From an uncultured Prevotellaceae bacterium (GTDB taxonomy: Bacteria > Bacteroidota > Bacteroidia > Bacteroidales > Muribaculaceae), in NCBI GenBank assembly GCA_947169265.1, contig CAMVPC010000002.1:1-64000 (forward strand): a DNA stretch of 64,000 bases. Direction: 5' to 3'. The notes under the pieces were generated by a model. It searched no databases. It was not told the DNA's origin and was given only the letters and a program-made list of their open reading frames with translations. Position numbers and translations under genes: made by a program. Below are positions 55,522 to 64,000 of this stretch, one piece after another; the first letter of the stretch is position 1; every line of letters starts with the position of its first letter.

Positions 55522-56256
55522 ATGACTATTCTTCAAATCCTCTTGGCCGCCGCCCCTCAACCCGCGCAGGGCGGCATCACGATAGAGCGCGTGTGGGACC
55601 TCACCCTCAAGGGAGGCTGGATCATGATCCCGCTGGCGCTGCTGGCCATCGTGAGCATCTATATCTTTTTCGAGCGGTTTTTCGTCATCAATGCCGCCGC
55701 CCGTGAAGACAAACGCTTCATGAAGAAAATCAAGAAACTCATCCACGAGGGCAATGTGGTCGAGGCCCGCAAGCTGTGCAAGGCCACCAACACGCCTTAC
55801 GCGCGCATGATAGAAAAAGGCGTGTCGCGCATCGGCCGCCCCATGAACGACGTGCTCGTCACTATCGAGAACGTGGGTAACATGGAGATTTCCAAGCTCG
55901 AGAAAGGATTCGGGTGGCTCGCCACCACGGCCTCGGGCGCCCCTATGCTGGGCTTCCTGGGAACCGTTACCGGTATGGTCAAGGCGTTCTTCAACCTGGC
56001 CGCCGAAACCGGGCAGAACAGCGGCGTGAGCCTTATCGCCAGCGGTATCTACGAGGCACTGGTGACCACCGTGGCCGGTCTTGTGGTGGGTATTATCGCC
56101 CTGTTCGCTTACAACTACCTCACCGGCCGTGTCAACAAGGTGATGAACAAACTCGAAGGCAACACCATGGAGTTCATGGACCTGCTCAACGAGCCGGCGC
56201 AAGCTAATGATGTCGACGATGCCGAGCTTGACGATGACACCGACGAGGCCGAGTAA
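55522..56256 (+). CDS. exbB: ExbB/TolQ/MotA-family proton channel subunit
   Basis: A 244-residue inner-membrane protein with three membrane segments (about 30-50, 150-170, 180-205). The family region FLGTVTGMVKAFFNLA and GIYEALVTTVAGLVVGI contains the channel helices. It pairs with the ExbD-like product to use the proton gradient. The C-terminus is acidic (DDAELDDDTDEAE). It is in a unit between pdxJ and exbD. Confidence 0.92.
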   Translation: MTILQILLAAAPQPAQGGITIERVWDLTLKGGWIMIPLALLAIVSIYIFFERFFVINAAAREDKRFMKKIKKLIHEGNVVEARKLCKATNTPYARMIEKGVSRIGRPMNDVLVTIENVGNMEISKLEKGFGWLATTASGAPMLGFLGTVTGMVKAFFNLAAETGQNSGVSLIASGIYEALVTTVAGLVVGIIALFAYNYLTGRVNKVMNKLEGNTMEFMDLLNEPAQANDVDDAELDDDTDEAE

Positions 56257-56286
56257 CACCTTATTAAATCGGGAGGCTACCGCACT

Positions 56287-56784
56287 ATGGCACTGAAACG
56301 ACAACACACGACCCAGGCGATGTTCAGCATGTCGTCGATGACCGACGTCATCTTCCTGCTGCTCATCTTCTTCATGGTCACTTCAACCTTTGTACAGCCC
56401 AGCGAAATCGAGGTGAACTTGCCGCAAAGCACTCAGCAGGCCGCCATCAGGCCCACCACGAGCATCTTTATCGACAAGGACAGCAAGCTCTACTGGGTGC
56501 AGACCGACACCGCCGGCAACACGTTACCCGCCGTGGCCATCAATAACGACCAAATGCTGGGACTGATGCGGTCGCTCAAAGAAAGCGACCCCGACCAGTT
56601 TGTGGCTCTGCACGCCGACACCATCGTCCCTTACGGACAAATCGTCGATGTGCTTGACCGCGGCTCGCAGGCCGGCTTGCGCATCGTGCTGGCCACCACG
56701 CCGCGCAGCCACCCTGCCGGCGAGACATCGTCACCTGCCGGCGAGACATCGTCGGCTCCCGCCGCCGCTCCCGCGGCACAGTAA
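56287..56784 (+). CDS. exbD: ExbD/TolR-family protein
   Basis: A 165-residue protein with a single N-terminal membrane segment (about 17-38) containing the conserved aspartate of the ExbD ion pathway (SSMTDVIFLLLIFFMVTST). The periplasmic domain is about 45-140. The tail carries two copies of a 21-base repeat encoding PAGETSS and an alanine-rich end, presumably flexible. It pairs with exbB. Confidence 0.92.
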   Translation: MALKRQHTTQAMFSMSSMTDVIFLLLIFFMVTSTFVQPSEIEVNLPQSTQQAAIRPTTSIFIDKDSKLYWVQTDTAGNTLPAVAINNDQMLGLMRSLKESDPDQFVALHADTIVPYGQIVDVLDRGSQAGLRIVLATTPRSHPAGETSSPAGETSSAPAAAPAAQ

Positions 56785-56816
56785 TTTCCACAGTTTGTCA
56801 ACTCATTCACGCTTTC

Positions 56817-57704
56817 ATGGCCACTCAGGAAAATAAAGAACGTCGCTACCAACTCATTGCCGCGCTGCTCACGCTGCTCATCACCGTGGGCACCTTGACC
56901 CTATTGTGGTTCTCGACACTGCGCTTCCAGTGGCCGCCCGAAGACGGCACGCGCACCGTGGCGCAACAAGATTCCATCCTCTTCGGAGGAGAATATGTGC
57001 AGCTTGGCGACCTTGACTTCCCCACCGACGACGACGAGATGGCCGCTCCCGGAAACCCCGACGACGCAGACCGGCCCGCTGAGCCCGCCGTGCAGGGCGA
57101 CGCCCCCGACGACAACGGCAACGAGGCCGAGCGGGAGAAGCCCAAGGTGACCCAGGAGAAACCTTCGCCGGCCAAGGAGACGAAGAAAGAGGAGCCCAAG
57201 CCCGAGAAAACCGGCACGGCCAAGAAGAAAGATGAGAGTAAGCCCGAGCAAAAGAAGAAGAACGACAAGGCTACCGACAACAAAAAGAACGACAATAGCA
57301 GTAACAAGAACAATAATAATAACAAAGCGGCCGACAACAGCCGCAACGCGCCCAACCCCGCCGCCGGAAAATTCGGTAACGGCAGCAAGGGCGGCACGCA
57401 AGGTTCGAAAGACGGCAACAGCAACACGGGCGCGAAAACCGGTGTGGGCAGTATAGGCTCGGGACTCGTGGGCTATGGCCCCAAAAATTTCCCCAAGCCG
57501 CATGGACCCGAGTCGGGCACTGTGATAGTGCGCGTGCGTGTCAAGGCCGACGGCAAGGTGCACAGCGCCGAGATTGCGGGTGGCACCATCAAGAACGCGT
57601 CGCAGCGGCAGGAATGTCTCAACAAGGCGCTTGCCTCGCAGTTCAGCGTTCCCACCAACAAAATCACCGAGGGCGTGGGCACCATCGTTTACCGCTTCCC
57701 GTGA
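56817..57704 (+). CDS. TonB/TolA-like energy transducer
   Basis: A 295-residue protein with one N-terminal anchor (about 14-33, AALLTLLITVGTLTLLWFS). A long low-complexity charged and asparagine-rich spacer spans about 85-200 (KEEPKPEKTGTAKKKDE, NNNNNKAADNS). A C-terminal TonB/TolA-type domain lies at about 215-295 (GTVIVRVRVKADGKVHSAEI). It transmits ExbBD-derived energy across the periplasm. Its C-terminal fold resembles TonB_C but is short, so its partner may be a receptor or the Tol system; I do not separate these. Confidence 0.8.
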   Translation: MATQENKERRYQLIAALLTLLITVGTLTLLWFSTLRFQWPPEDGTRTVAQQDSILFGGEYVQLGDLDFPTDDDEMAAPGNPDDADRPAEPAVQGDAPDDNGNEAEREKPKVTQEKPSPAKETKKEEPKPEKTGTAKKKDESKPEQKKKNDKATDNKKNDNSSNKNNNNNKAADNSRNAPNPAAGKFGNGSKGGTQGSKDGNSNTGAKTGVGSIGSGLVGYGPKNFPKPHGPESGTVIVRVRVKADGKVHSAEIAGGTIKNASQRQECLNKALASQFSVPTNKITEGVGTIVYRFP

Positions 57705-57719
57705 TGCTAACGAGCAACA

Positions 57720-60449
57720 ATGTCAAAACTTCCTTATAAAGGACTCACCGACGACGAGGTGGCCAGGAGCCGCGCCCGTCATGGTGCCAATGTGTTCACG
57801 CCGCGTGAACGCGAAAGCGCGTGGAAACGCTTCTTTGAGAAACTTACCGGTCCGCTGGGTCACCACATCCGTGGGTGGCACGATGGCGACCACCTTATTT
57901 TCATCCTCGAGATAGCCGCCGTGCTCTCGGTGCTCATTTCGCTGGCCGAGTATAACGGCTGGATGGGCCTCACGCAGCGCGGCCTGCAAGTGTTCTTTGA
58001 GCCGGTGGGCATCCTGCTGGCCATATTGCTGGCCACGGGAATCGCTTTTATCTTCGAGCTCAAGGCCGACAAGGAGTTTGTGTTGCTCAACAAGGTGGGC
58101 GACGAGGAAAAGGTGCACGCCCTGCGCAACGGCAGCGCTGTGGTCATCGAGCGCCGCGACGTGGTGGTGGACGATATCATCTTCCTCGAGACGGGGCAGG
58201 AGATTCCCGCCGACGGACTCTTGCTCGAGGCCGTGTCGCTCACCGTCGACGAATCGTCGCTCACCGGCGAGCCTTCCTGCGACAAGACCGTGAACGAGGA
58301 GCACTTCGATGCCCAGGCTACCTATCCCAGCAACATGGTGCTGCGTGGCACCAAGGTGATGGAAGGACATGGTGTGTATCGCGTCACGGCCGTGGGCGAC
58401 GCCACCGAGAACGGCAAAGTGTACGAGGAGACGCAAATCGACGACAGCGTCAAGACACCGCTCTCCGAGCAACTCGATGGCTTGGGACGCCTCATCAGCG
58501 TGTTCAGCTATGTCATCGCGGGGCTGGTGGTGGGCGGCCGCGTCCTGTCTTATTTTCTTAACGACACCTTCGTGTGGGCCGACTTTATCACCTATCTGCT
58601 CGAAACGTTCATGATTGCCGTTACGCTCATCGTGGTCGCAGTGCCCGAGGGACTTCCCATGGCTGTGACGCTGAGCCTGGCCTATTCCATGAGGCGCATG
58701 CTCAAGACGCAGAATCTGGTGCGGCGCATTCATGCCTGCGAGACCATGGGCGCCACCACGGTGATTTGCACCGACAAAACCGGGACGCTCACCCAAAACG
58801 AGATGCGCGTGGCTCACGCCCACTTCTTCGGACTTCAAGAAGACGGGAATTTGCCCGATAATGCCGCCGGTAACGTCGTGGCGACGGGCATCGCCGCCAA
58901 TTCCACCGCCCACTTGCAATTCACTCCCGGGCATGCGCCCGTGGTGGTGGGCAACCCCACCGAGGGGGCCTTGCTGCTGTGGCTCCACGCGGCGGGCGTG
59001 GATTACCGCTCGCTCAAAGCGCAATGTGAGGTGGTGGCCGAGATCCCGTTCAGTACCGAGCGCAAGTTTATGGCCGTCGTGGCGCTTTGCCCCGACGGCG
59101 TGAGGCGACTCTTTGTCAAGGGAGCGCCCGAACTGTTGTTCGAGCGATGCGCCACGGTGGCCGGCGACGTGCCGCGCGACGAGGTGCCGCGACTGCTCAA
59201 AGGCTATCAGCAACAAGCCATGCGCACCCTTGCCTTTGCCGCGCAAGAGCTGGCCGACGACGAGCGGGGCATCATCGACGGCGAGCTCGCCGCTCAGCGC
59301 CTGCAATTCCTGGGACTTGTGGCCATCGCCGACCCCGTGCGCGACGACGTGCCCGATGCCGTGGCGCGTTGCCGCGAGGCCGGCATCAGGGTAATCGTAA
59401 TCACCGGCGACACCGAGGGCACCGCCCGCGAGGTGGGACGCCAGGTGGGCATTTGGAGCGACGAGGATACCGACGCCAATCACGCCACCGGTCAGCAAGT
59501 GGCGGCCATGAGCGACGACGAGCTCATGGAACGCGTGAAGACGCTCAAAATCGTGTCGCGGGCGCGCCCCGGCGACAAGCGGCGCATCGTCAAGGCCCTT
59601 ATCGCTAACGGCGAGGTGGTGGCCGTGACCGGCGACGGCACTAACGACGCCCCCGCCCTCAACGCGGCCCATGTGGGCCTCTCGATGGGCGATGGCACCG
59701 CCGTGGCCAAGGAGGCCAGCGACATCACCATCATCGACAACTCGTTTGCCAGCATTGGGCGCGCCGTGATGTGGGGACGCTCGTTATACAAGAACATACA
59801 GCGCTTTGTCCTGTTCCAGCTTACCGTCAACGTCGCCGCATGCCTTGTGGTGCTCGTGGGCGCTTTCCTGGGAAAGGAAACGCCGCTCACCGTCACCCAA
59901 ATGCTGTGGGTGAACCTTATCATGGACACTTTCGCGGCCATGGCTTTCGCCTCGTTGCCGCCCTCGCCCCAGGTGATGCGCGACAAGCCGCGCGACCGCA
60001 CGGCGTTCATCATCTCGCGGCCCATGTGGTTGCAAATTCTGGGCTTGGGGGGGATATTCTCCGTGTTACTGATAATCTTCTTCTATCTGCTCGACCACAG
60101 CAATCTGCATAGCCTGCTCGAACTGAATCTGGCTAATATCACGCACCGCTTTGAGGGTATCAACTCCCACGAGCTGAGCCTCTTCTTCACGGCTTTCGTG
60201 ATGCTGCAGTTCTGGAACATGTTCAACGCCAAGGCCTTCGGGACGCGGCACGACGACACCGATTGGAAAGACTGTCGCGGCTTTTGGTTTATCACCGCCA
60301 TCATCCTGGTGGGGCAGGTGCTAATCGTCACCTTTGGCGGTGCCTTCTTCAATGTGGAGCCGCTGGCCCCCATTGAGTGGCTGCTCATCATCGTCGCCAC
60401 CTCGTTGGTGCTGCTGGTGCGCCCAGTGGCACGTTTCCTCTTCCGCTGA
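57720..60449 (+). CDS. Calcium-transporting P-type ATPase (PMCA-like)
   Basis: A 909-residue P2-type ATPase. Key sites: DKTGTLT with the phosphorylated aspartate near 352, the PEGLP motif in transmembrane segment 4 (AVPEGLPMAVTL), TGE in the actuator domain (SSLTGEPS), TGDGTNDAPAL in the hinge and about ten membrane segments. The closest families are plasma-membrane-type calcium ATPases, inferred from the PEGLP and general layout. It follows the tonB-like gene by 15 bases. Calcium homeostasis would fit the Ca-loop modules of exported dockerin proteins, but this link is speculative. Confidence 0.9.
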   Translation: MSKLPYKGLTDDEVARSRARHGANVFTPRERESAWKRFFEKLTGPLGHHIRGWHDGDHLIFILEIAAVLSVLISLAEYNGWMGLTQRGLQVFFEPVGILLAILLATGIAFIFELKADKEFVLLNKVGDEEKVHALRNGSAVVIERRDVVVDDIIFLETGQEIPADGLLLEAVSLTVDESSLTGEPSCDKTVNEEHFDAQATYPSNMVLRGTKVMEGHGVYRVTAVGDATENGKVYEETQIDDSVKTPLSEQLDGLGRLISVFSYVIAGLVVGGRVLSYFLNDTFVWADFITYLLETFMIAVTLIVVAVPEGLPMAVTLSLAYSMRRMLKTQNLVRRIHACETMGATTVICTDKTGTLTQNEMRVAHAHFFGLQEDGNLPDNAAGNVVATGIAANSTAHLQFTPGHAPVVVGNPTEGALLLWLHAAGVDYRSLKAQCEVVAEIPFSTERKFMAVVALCPDGVRRLFVKGAPELLFERCATVAGDVPRDEVPRLLKGYQQQAMRTLAFAAQELADDERGIIDGELAAQRLQFLGLVAIADPVRDDVPDAVARCREAGIRVIVITGDTEGTAREVGRQVGIWSDEDTDANHATGQQVAAMSDDELMERVKTLKIVSRARPGDKRRIVKALIANGEVVAVTGDGTNDAPALNAAHVGLSMGDGTAVAKEASDITIIDNSFASIGRAVMWGRSLYKNIQRFVLFQLTVNVAACLVVLVGAFLGKETPLTVTQMLWVNLIMDTFAAMAFASLPPSPQVMRDKPRDRTAFIISRPMWLQILGLGGIFSVLLIIFFYLLDHSNLHSLLELNLANITHRFEGINSHELSLFFTAFVMLQFWNMFNAKAFGTRHDDTDWKDCRGFWFITAIILVGQVLIVTFGGAFFNVEPLAPIEWLLIIVATSLVLLVRPVARFLFR

Positions 60450-60497
60450 ACACATAAGTAAATCACCGAGCCCACATTAAAAAGTGACCCCGGCGAT

Positions 60498-60513
60498 TTA
60501 CCCTTTACCCCTC
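60498..60513 (-). repeat. Short G-rich tract between convergent genes
   Basis: Minus-strand GAGGGGTAAAGGGTAA, the same TAAAGGG unit as at 19813-19846. Adjacent to a long palindrome. Confidence 0.6.
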
Positions 60514-60539
60514 AATATTTTGAGGCCTCAAAATATTGA
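60512..60539. repeat. 28-base perfect palindrome
   Basis: TCAATATTTTGAGG followed immediately by its complement. It lies in the 94-base gap between the convergent Ca-ATPase and YitT genes. It could be a cruciform, a bidirectional terminator or a binding site. Confidence 0.85.
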
Positions 60540-60543
60540 ATAA

Positions 60544-61488
60544 TTACTTAGGTAGCTGGTGGAAGCCTTTGCCCAGCACTTCGGCACTGTCCATGATGTT
60601 GACGAATGCGGCAGGGTCGAGGTCGTAGAGCGCGTCGCGCAGCTTCACCGTGCCCGAGCGGTCGAGTGTCACGTAAATCATCTTGCGCTCCTTGCCCTTG
60701 TAGAGGCCTTCGCCGGTGAGGCACGTGCCGCTGCGGTGCAGCTGGTTGACGATGTAGTCGCGGATGGGCTCGGGATTGTCGGTGATAATCATCATGGTCT
60801 TGTCGCTCTTGAGACCGTCGACCACCATGTCGATTACCTTGCCCTCAATGAAGATGATGATGGTGGAGTAGATGGGGAGCCTAATGTCGCCAAAGGCCAC
60901 AAAGGTGCTCAGCGTGATGATGCCGTCCACAATCATCACCAGCGTGCCCAGCGAAATGTGGGTGTACTTGTGCAATATCATCGAAATGATGTCGGAGCCG
61001 CCGCTCGTCGCGCCCGAGCGGAAGATGAGACCGATGGCCACACCATAGATGATGCCGGCCACCACCGTGTTGAGGAAGTAGTCGGGACGGAACCACTCGC
61101 TACCGCCCGGAATGGGCAACATCCCCTCAGCCTTGGTGGCGGCGAAAGCACCGTCGTAGATGGCCGGGTTATAGCCCCACACACTCTCGAGGACGTAAGT
61201 AAACAAGAAAATCAGTGCCGTCGAGATGATGGTCTTCACGCCGAACTTGGGTCCCAGCACCCAGGTGCCTATCAGCAGCAGGGGCACATCCATGCAGATG
61301 GCGTAGAACGAGATTTTCCACGGCCACAGCGTGTTGAACACGTTGCTCAAGCCATAGGTGCCGCCGGGAGCCATCAAGTAAGGGTTCACAAACATCACGT
61401 CGCCCACGGCAAACAGGGCGCTGCCCACGATGAGCAGGAAATAGGCAAAGATTTCGCGTTGCCACTTTTTCTTGTTGATTTTAACCAT
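60544..61488 (-). CDS. YitT-family membrane protein (DUF161 with DUF2179), second copy
   Basis: A 314-residue paralogue of the protein at 12929-13870. Membrane segments in the first 220 residues include FAYFLLIVGSALFAVGDVMF and the SGATSGGSDIISMIL stretch. A cytoplasmic DUF2179-like domain follows (about 225-300, HRSGTCLTGEGLYKGKERKMIYV). Function is not established for the family. A minus-strand -7 box TAATTTTG lies at 61519-61526, about 30 bases before the start. Confidence 0.85.
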   Translation of the reverse strand: MVKINKKKWQREIFAYFLLIVGSALFAVGDVMFVNPYLMAPGGTYGLSNVFNTLWPWKISFYAICMDVPLLLIGTWVLGPKFGVKTIISTALIFLFTYVLESVWGYNPAIYDGAFAATKAEGMLPIPGGSEWFRPDYFLNTVVAGIIYGVAIGLIFRSGATSGGSDIISMILHKYTHISLGTLVMIVDGIITLSTFVAFGDIRLPIYSTIIIFIEGKVIDMVVDGLKSDKTMMIITDNPEPIRDYIVNQLHRSGTCLTGEGLYKGKERKMIYVTLDRSGTVKLRDALYDLDPAAFVNIMDSAEVLGKGFHQLPK

Positions 61489-61789
61489 GATTATTGATGT
61501 CGTTTAGAAATTGAGCCGCAAAATTACACATATTTTTTTGATTTGAGCCACCATTCGCCCAAAAACCATTTACCCGCGCCCCCACCACGAGCTTTCACGA
61601 TAAAGAGGTGAGCTCTCGTGGTTCTATGTTAATTGTGCGATTTTCCTGAAAAAATCTATCTTTTTCTTAATAAATGTAATAATTTTTTGTTTTTGTGTTG
61701 CGGTTGCACTAATTTTGCGCATAGATGACGAGTTGTGTGCTCAAACTGAAATATAAACTTGATTTTATAATAGATAGAACTTTAAACTT
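61489..61789. promoter_or_regulatory. Divergent intergenic region with the GHL10 gene promoter
   Basis: TTTG (61686-61689) and TAATTTTG (61710-61717), 20 bases between, drive the plus-strand gene with a leader of about 65 nt. The minus-strand box at 61519-61526 serves the YitT gene. The middle is AT-rich and shows no gene. Confidence 0.75.
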
Positions 61790-64000
61790 ATGAGACGAAA
61801 ATTATTACCGGTCGTGGTGGCGATGCTGCTGGCTTGCGCGCTGCCCGCGCACGCCCAAAACGACCTCAAGCGCGAGTTCCGCGCCGTGTGGTTTACCACG
61901 ATGGCCAACATCGACTGGCCGATGCAGCGTGGCACCGACGCCTCGACGGTGGCCAACCAAAAGGCGTCGATGCTCGAGTATCTCGACGGCTTTGCCGCCA
62001 CCAACATCAACATGGTGTTTTTCCAGGTGCGCCCCATGGCCGACGCCTTTTACCGCTCGAGCTACGAGCCCTGGTCGGCTTTCCTGACGGGCACGCGCGG
62101 CAAGGACCCGGGGTGGGACCCGCTCGCGTTTTGTGTCGAGGAGTGTCACAAGCGCGGCATGGAGTGTCACGCCTGGATTAATCCTTACCGCTTTGCCAAC
62201 GGCAACCTGAACAACTGGAACACGCCGCAGGACGAGGCCGTCAAGAACAGCGGCGTGCTGATGACCTACAACGGCACCACGATTTTCAATCCCGGCGACC
62301 CGCGCTCGCGCGAGCGCCTGGTGAACGTGTGCCGCGACATTATCACGCATTATGAGATTGACGGTATCATTTTCGACGACTACTTCTATGTGAACGGCAC
62401 GCCCGCCAACAGCGACTATGCCGACTATCAAATATGGAAGAACTCGGGAAGTTCGATGACTTTCGCCAACTGGCGCCGCGCGCAGGTGAATCTCATGGTG
62501 AGCGATGTGATGAATGTCGTGACCGAACTCAAGCCGCAGATGCGATTCGGCATAGGTCCCGCCGGTGTGGCCGGCACCGCGTCGACGAGCGCGTCGAAAC
62601 ACCATGTGGACCCGTGTCCCACAGGCAGCGACTGGCAGTACAACGGACTCTACAGCGACCCGCTGGCGTGGCTCGAGGAGGGCACTATCGACTATATCTC
62701 GCCGCAGCTCTACTGGAAGACGACCCACTCAACCAATCCCTTCGGCCCGCTCACTAAGTGGTGGAGCTATATAGCCAAACACTTCAACCGCCACCACTTC
62801 GCGAGCCACAACATCTATTTTATGCAGAATGCGGGTGAGGGTAACAACACCACGAGTTGGAACGAAATCCTCACGCAGGTGAGGCTCAGCCGCCAGTATA
62901 ACGAAGACGGCGCGCCCGGTTTTAACTTCTACTCGTCGAAGTATATCAACGGGCCGTCGATGTCGGGACTCGGCAACTACATGGTGCAGAACCTTGTGCC
63001 GCTCAAGGCGTTGCCGCCGGCTGTGACGTGGCGACAAGGACCCTCTTACGGCGCGCCCACAGGCCTGACCTACGACGGCGCTACCCTCACGTGGAACAAG
63101 GTTGACGGCAGCCTCGTCAAGTACACGGTGTACGCCATCCCCAGCAATGTGTCGCCCGGCGATGCCGTCACGCCCGAGTCGGGCTTCAAGGCGGAGTATC
63201 TGCTGGGTTTCACCTATGAACCGTCCTTCACGTTGCCCGCGTCGAAAGCCGACGGCCACTGGTATGTGGTGTGTGTGCTCGATGGCTACGGCAACGAATA
63301 TTCTCCCGCTTACTACGGCATCCCCGTCGATGATGCCGCCGATGTGTCGCTTTATTCACCCATTAACCATGCCTCCGTCGCGTGGCAACAACAATTTTCC
63401 TGGCAAGAGGCGCAGGACGCCACGTTTCGCCTCCAGGTGAGCGAAAGTCAAGACTTCTCGACGTTAGTCATCAACCAAAGCGGAATTACCGACAACGAGC
63501 CCACGATCGACCTGTCGGCGCTCAAAAGCGCCACCACTTATTACTGGCGCGTCGTCACCTCGCAACCCTCGCGGCTCGACAAGGTGAGCACGCAGGTGGG
63601 CGAGTTTGTGACGCTGCAGCGCGACTTCGCGCCCGTGGCGCGCCTGCTCAGTCCCGAGGATGGCGCCCAAATTGACGATAATTTCAAGTTTCTTGTCGAG
63701 AAAACCGAGGGCGTAACCAACTATCGTCTCGAGCTGTCGAAAGACCCCGCTTTCGGCACGCTCATCACTAACAATAACATGGTCGACAACGGCGAGGCTA
63801 TGCAACTCGACGGCATTGTGGCCTACCTGGGTCTGGGCACTTTTTACTGGCGCGTGGCCACCGCGGCGCAGGGCTGCGACGAGAGTCTGAGCGCTGTGCG
63901 CTCGTTCACGGTCACCGCGATAGGAACCGGTGCCACCGAGCCGGGCTATGTGATTAAGAAAGATATTGATAACGCCAGCTACGAGCCTGTCGATGGCGTG
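61790..64000 (+). CDS. Glycosyl-hydrolase-like-10 protein (COG1649 type), truncated by the window end
   Basis: At least 737 residues, continuing beyond the window. A signal peptide (MRRKLLPVVVAMLLACALPA) is followed by the GHL10 domain (about 25-390): REFRAVWFTTMANIDWP, NMVFFQVRPMADAFY, CHAWINPYRF, DGIIFDDYFY and DYISPQLYWK. The family is proposed to act on peptidoglycan or other glycans, but activity is not proved. The C-terminal part has fibronectin-like domains with YYWRV repeats (SATTYYWRVVTS, LGTFYWRVATAA). No stop codon in the window. Confidence 0.88.
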   Translation, partial: MRRKLLPVVVAMLLACALPAHAQNDLKREFRAVWFTTMANIDWPMQRGTDASTVANQKASMLEYLDGFAATNINMVFFQVRPMADAFYRSSYEPWSAFLTGTRGKDPGWDPLAFCVEECHKRGMECHAWINPYRFANGNLNNWNTPQDEAVKNSGVLMTYNGTTIFNPGDPRSRERLVNVCRDIITHYEIDGIIFDDYFYVNGTPANSDYADYQIWKNSGSSMTFANWRRAQVNLMVSDVMNVVTELKPQMRFGIGPAGVAGTASTSASKHHVDPCPTGSDWQYNGLYSDPLAWLEEGTIDYISPQLYWKTTHSTNPFGPLTKWWSYIAKHFNRHHFASHNIYFMQNAGEGNNTTSWNEILTQVRLSRQYNEDGAPGFNFYSSKYINGPSMSGLGNYMVQNLVPLKALPPAVTWRQGPSYGAPTGLTYDGATLTWNKVDGSLVKYTVYAIPSNVSPGDAVTPESGFKAEYLLGFTYEPSFTLPASKADGHWYVVCVLDGYGNEYSPAYYGIPVDDAADVSLYSPINHASVAWQQQFSWQEAQDATFRLQVSESQDFSTLVINQSGITDNEPTIDLSALKSATTYYWRVVTSQPSRLDKVSTQVGEFVTLQRDFAPVARLLSPEDGAQIDDNFKFLVEKTEGVTNYRLELSKDPAFGTLITNNNMVDNGEAMQLDGIVAYLGLGTFYWRVATAAQGCDESLSAVRSFTVTAIGTGATEPGYVIKKDIDNASYEPVDGV

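Overview
This 64-kb window looks like chromosomal DNA of a Bacteroidales bacterium, probably a GC-rich gut lineage near Muribaculaceae or Prevotellaceae; the family is an inference. Support: promoters repeatedly match the Bacteroidota form (TAnnTTTG near -7, with TTTG or TTG about 19-20 bases upstream), Shine-Dalgarno sites are scarce, a PorQ-like type IX secretion gene is present, and there are BspA-type leucine-rich-repeat proteins and typical Bacteroidales housekeeping genes. I see no rRNA, tRNA, CRISPR array or prophage.

Layout. 1-4.4 kb: a large secreted beta-sandwich repeat protein. 4.4-9.9 kb: prmC, nagB, prfB (read through a programmed +1 frameshift), an acyl-CoA synthetase and HU. 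9.9-13.9 kb: two overlapping rhomboid proteases, a membrane-anchored EEP phosphohydrolase and a YitT-family protein. 13.9-19.7 kb: dgt, rnr and an argR - degenerate argC - short ssb cluster. 19.9-25.4 kb: a small membrane protein, a secreted protein with three CCHC modules, two tandem serine hydrolases and a single-span membrane protein. 25.4-26.2 kb: tandem repeats and a REP-like palindrome array. 26.3-31.7 kb: a dockerin-bearing surface protein, a small lipoprotein and leuS behind a structured leader. 32-37 kb: rsmA-mgtE, a flippase-like protein and ychF. 37-37.8 kb: an IS200-like transposase between long inverted repeats. 37.9-47.4 kb: an Fe-dependent alcohol dehydrogenase, porQ, a TonB-C protein, a LytS/LytR-type pair with an esterase, a TerB-like protein, gyrB and an AraC regulator. 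47.5-53.7 kb: a FadL-type outer-membrane protein and a tandem duplication of BspA-like dockerin proteins. 53.7-61.5 kb: nadK, a pdxJ-exbB-exbD-tonB-Ca-ATPase gene run and a second YitT protein. 61.8 kb to the end: a truncated glycosyl-hydrolase-like-10 protein.

Themes. Much of the window serves the cell envelope: secreted repeat proteins, three dockerin-like C-termini, a type IX component, ExbBD/TonB energisation and rhomboids. The less ordinary features are repeats and RNA-level signals: a REPtron-like element (transposase between inverted palindromic arms), a separate REP-like array, G-rich tracts at gene 3' ends that supply the last codons of at least two proteins, a structured leuS leader, and promoters abutting start codons.
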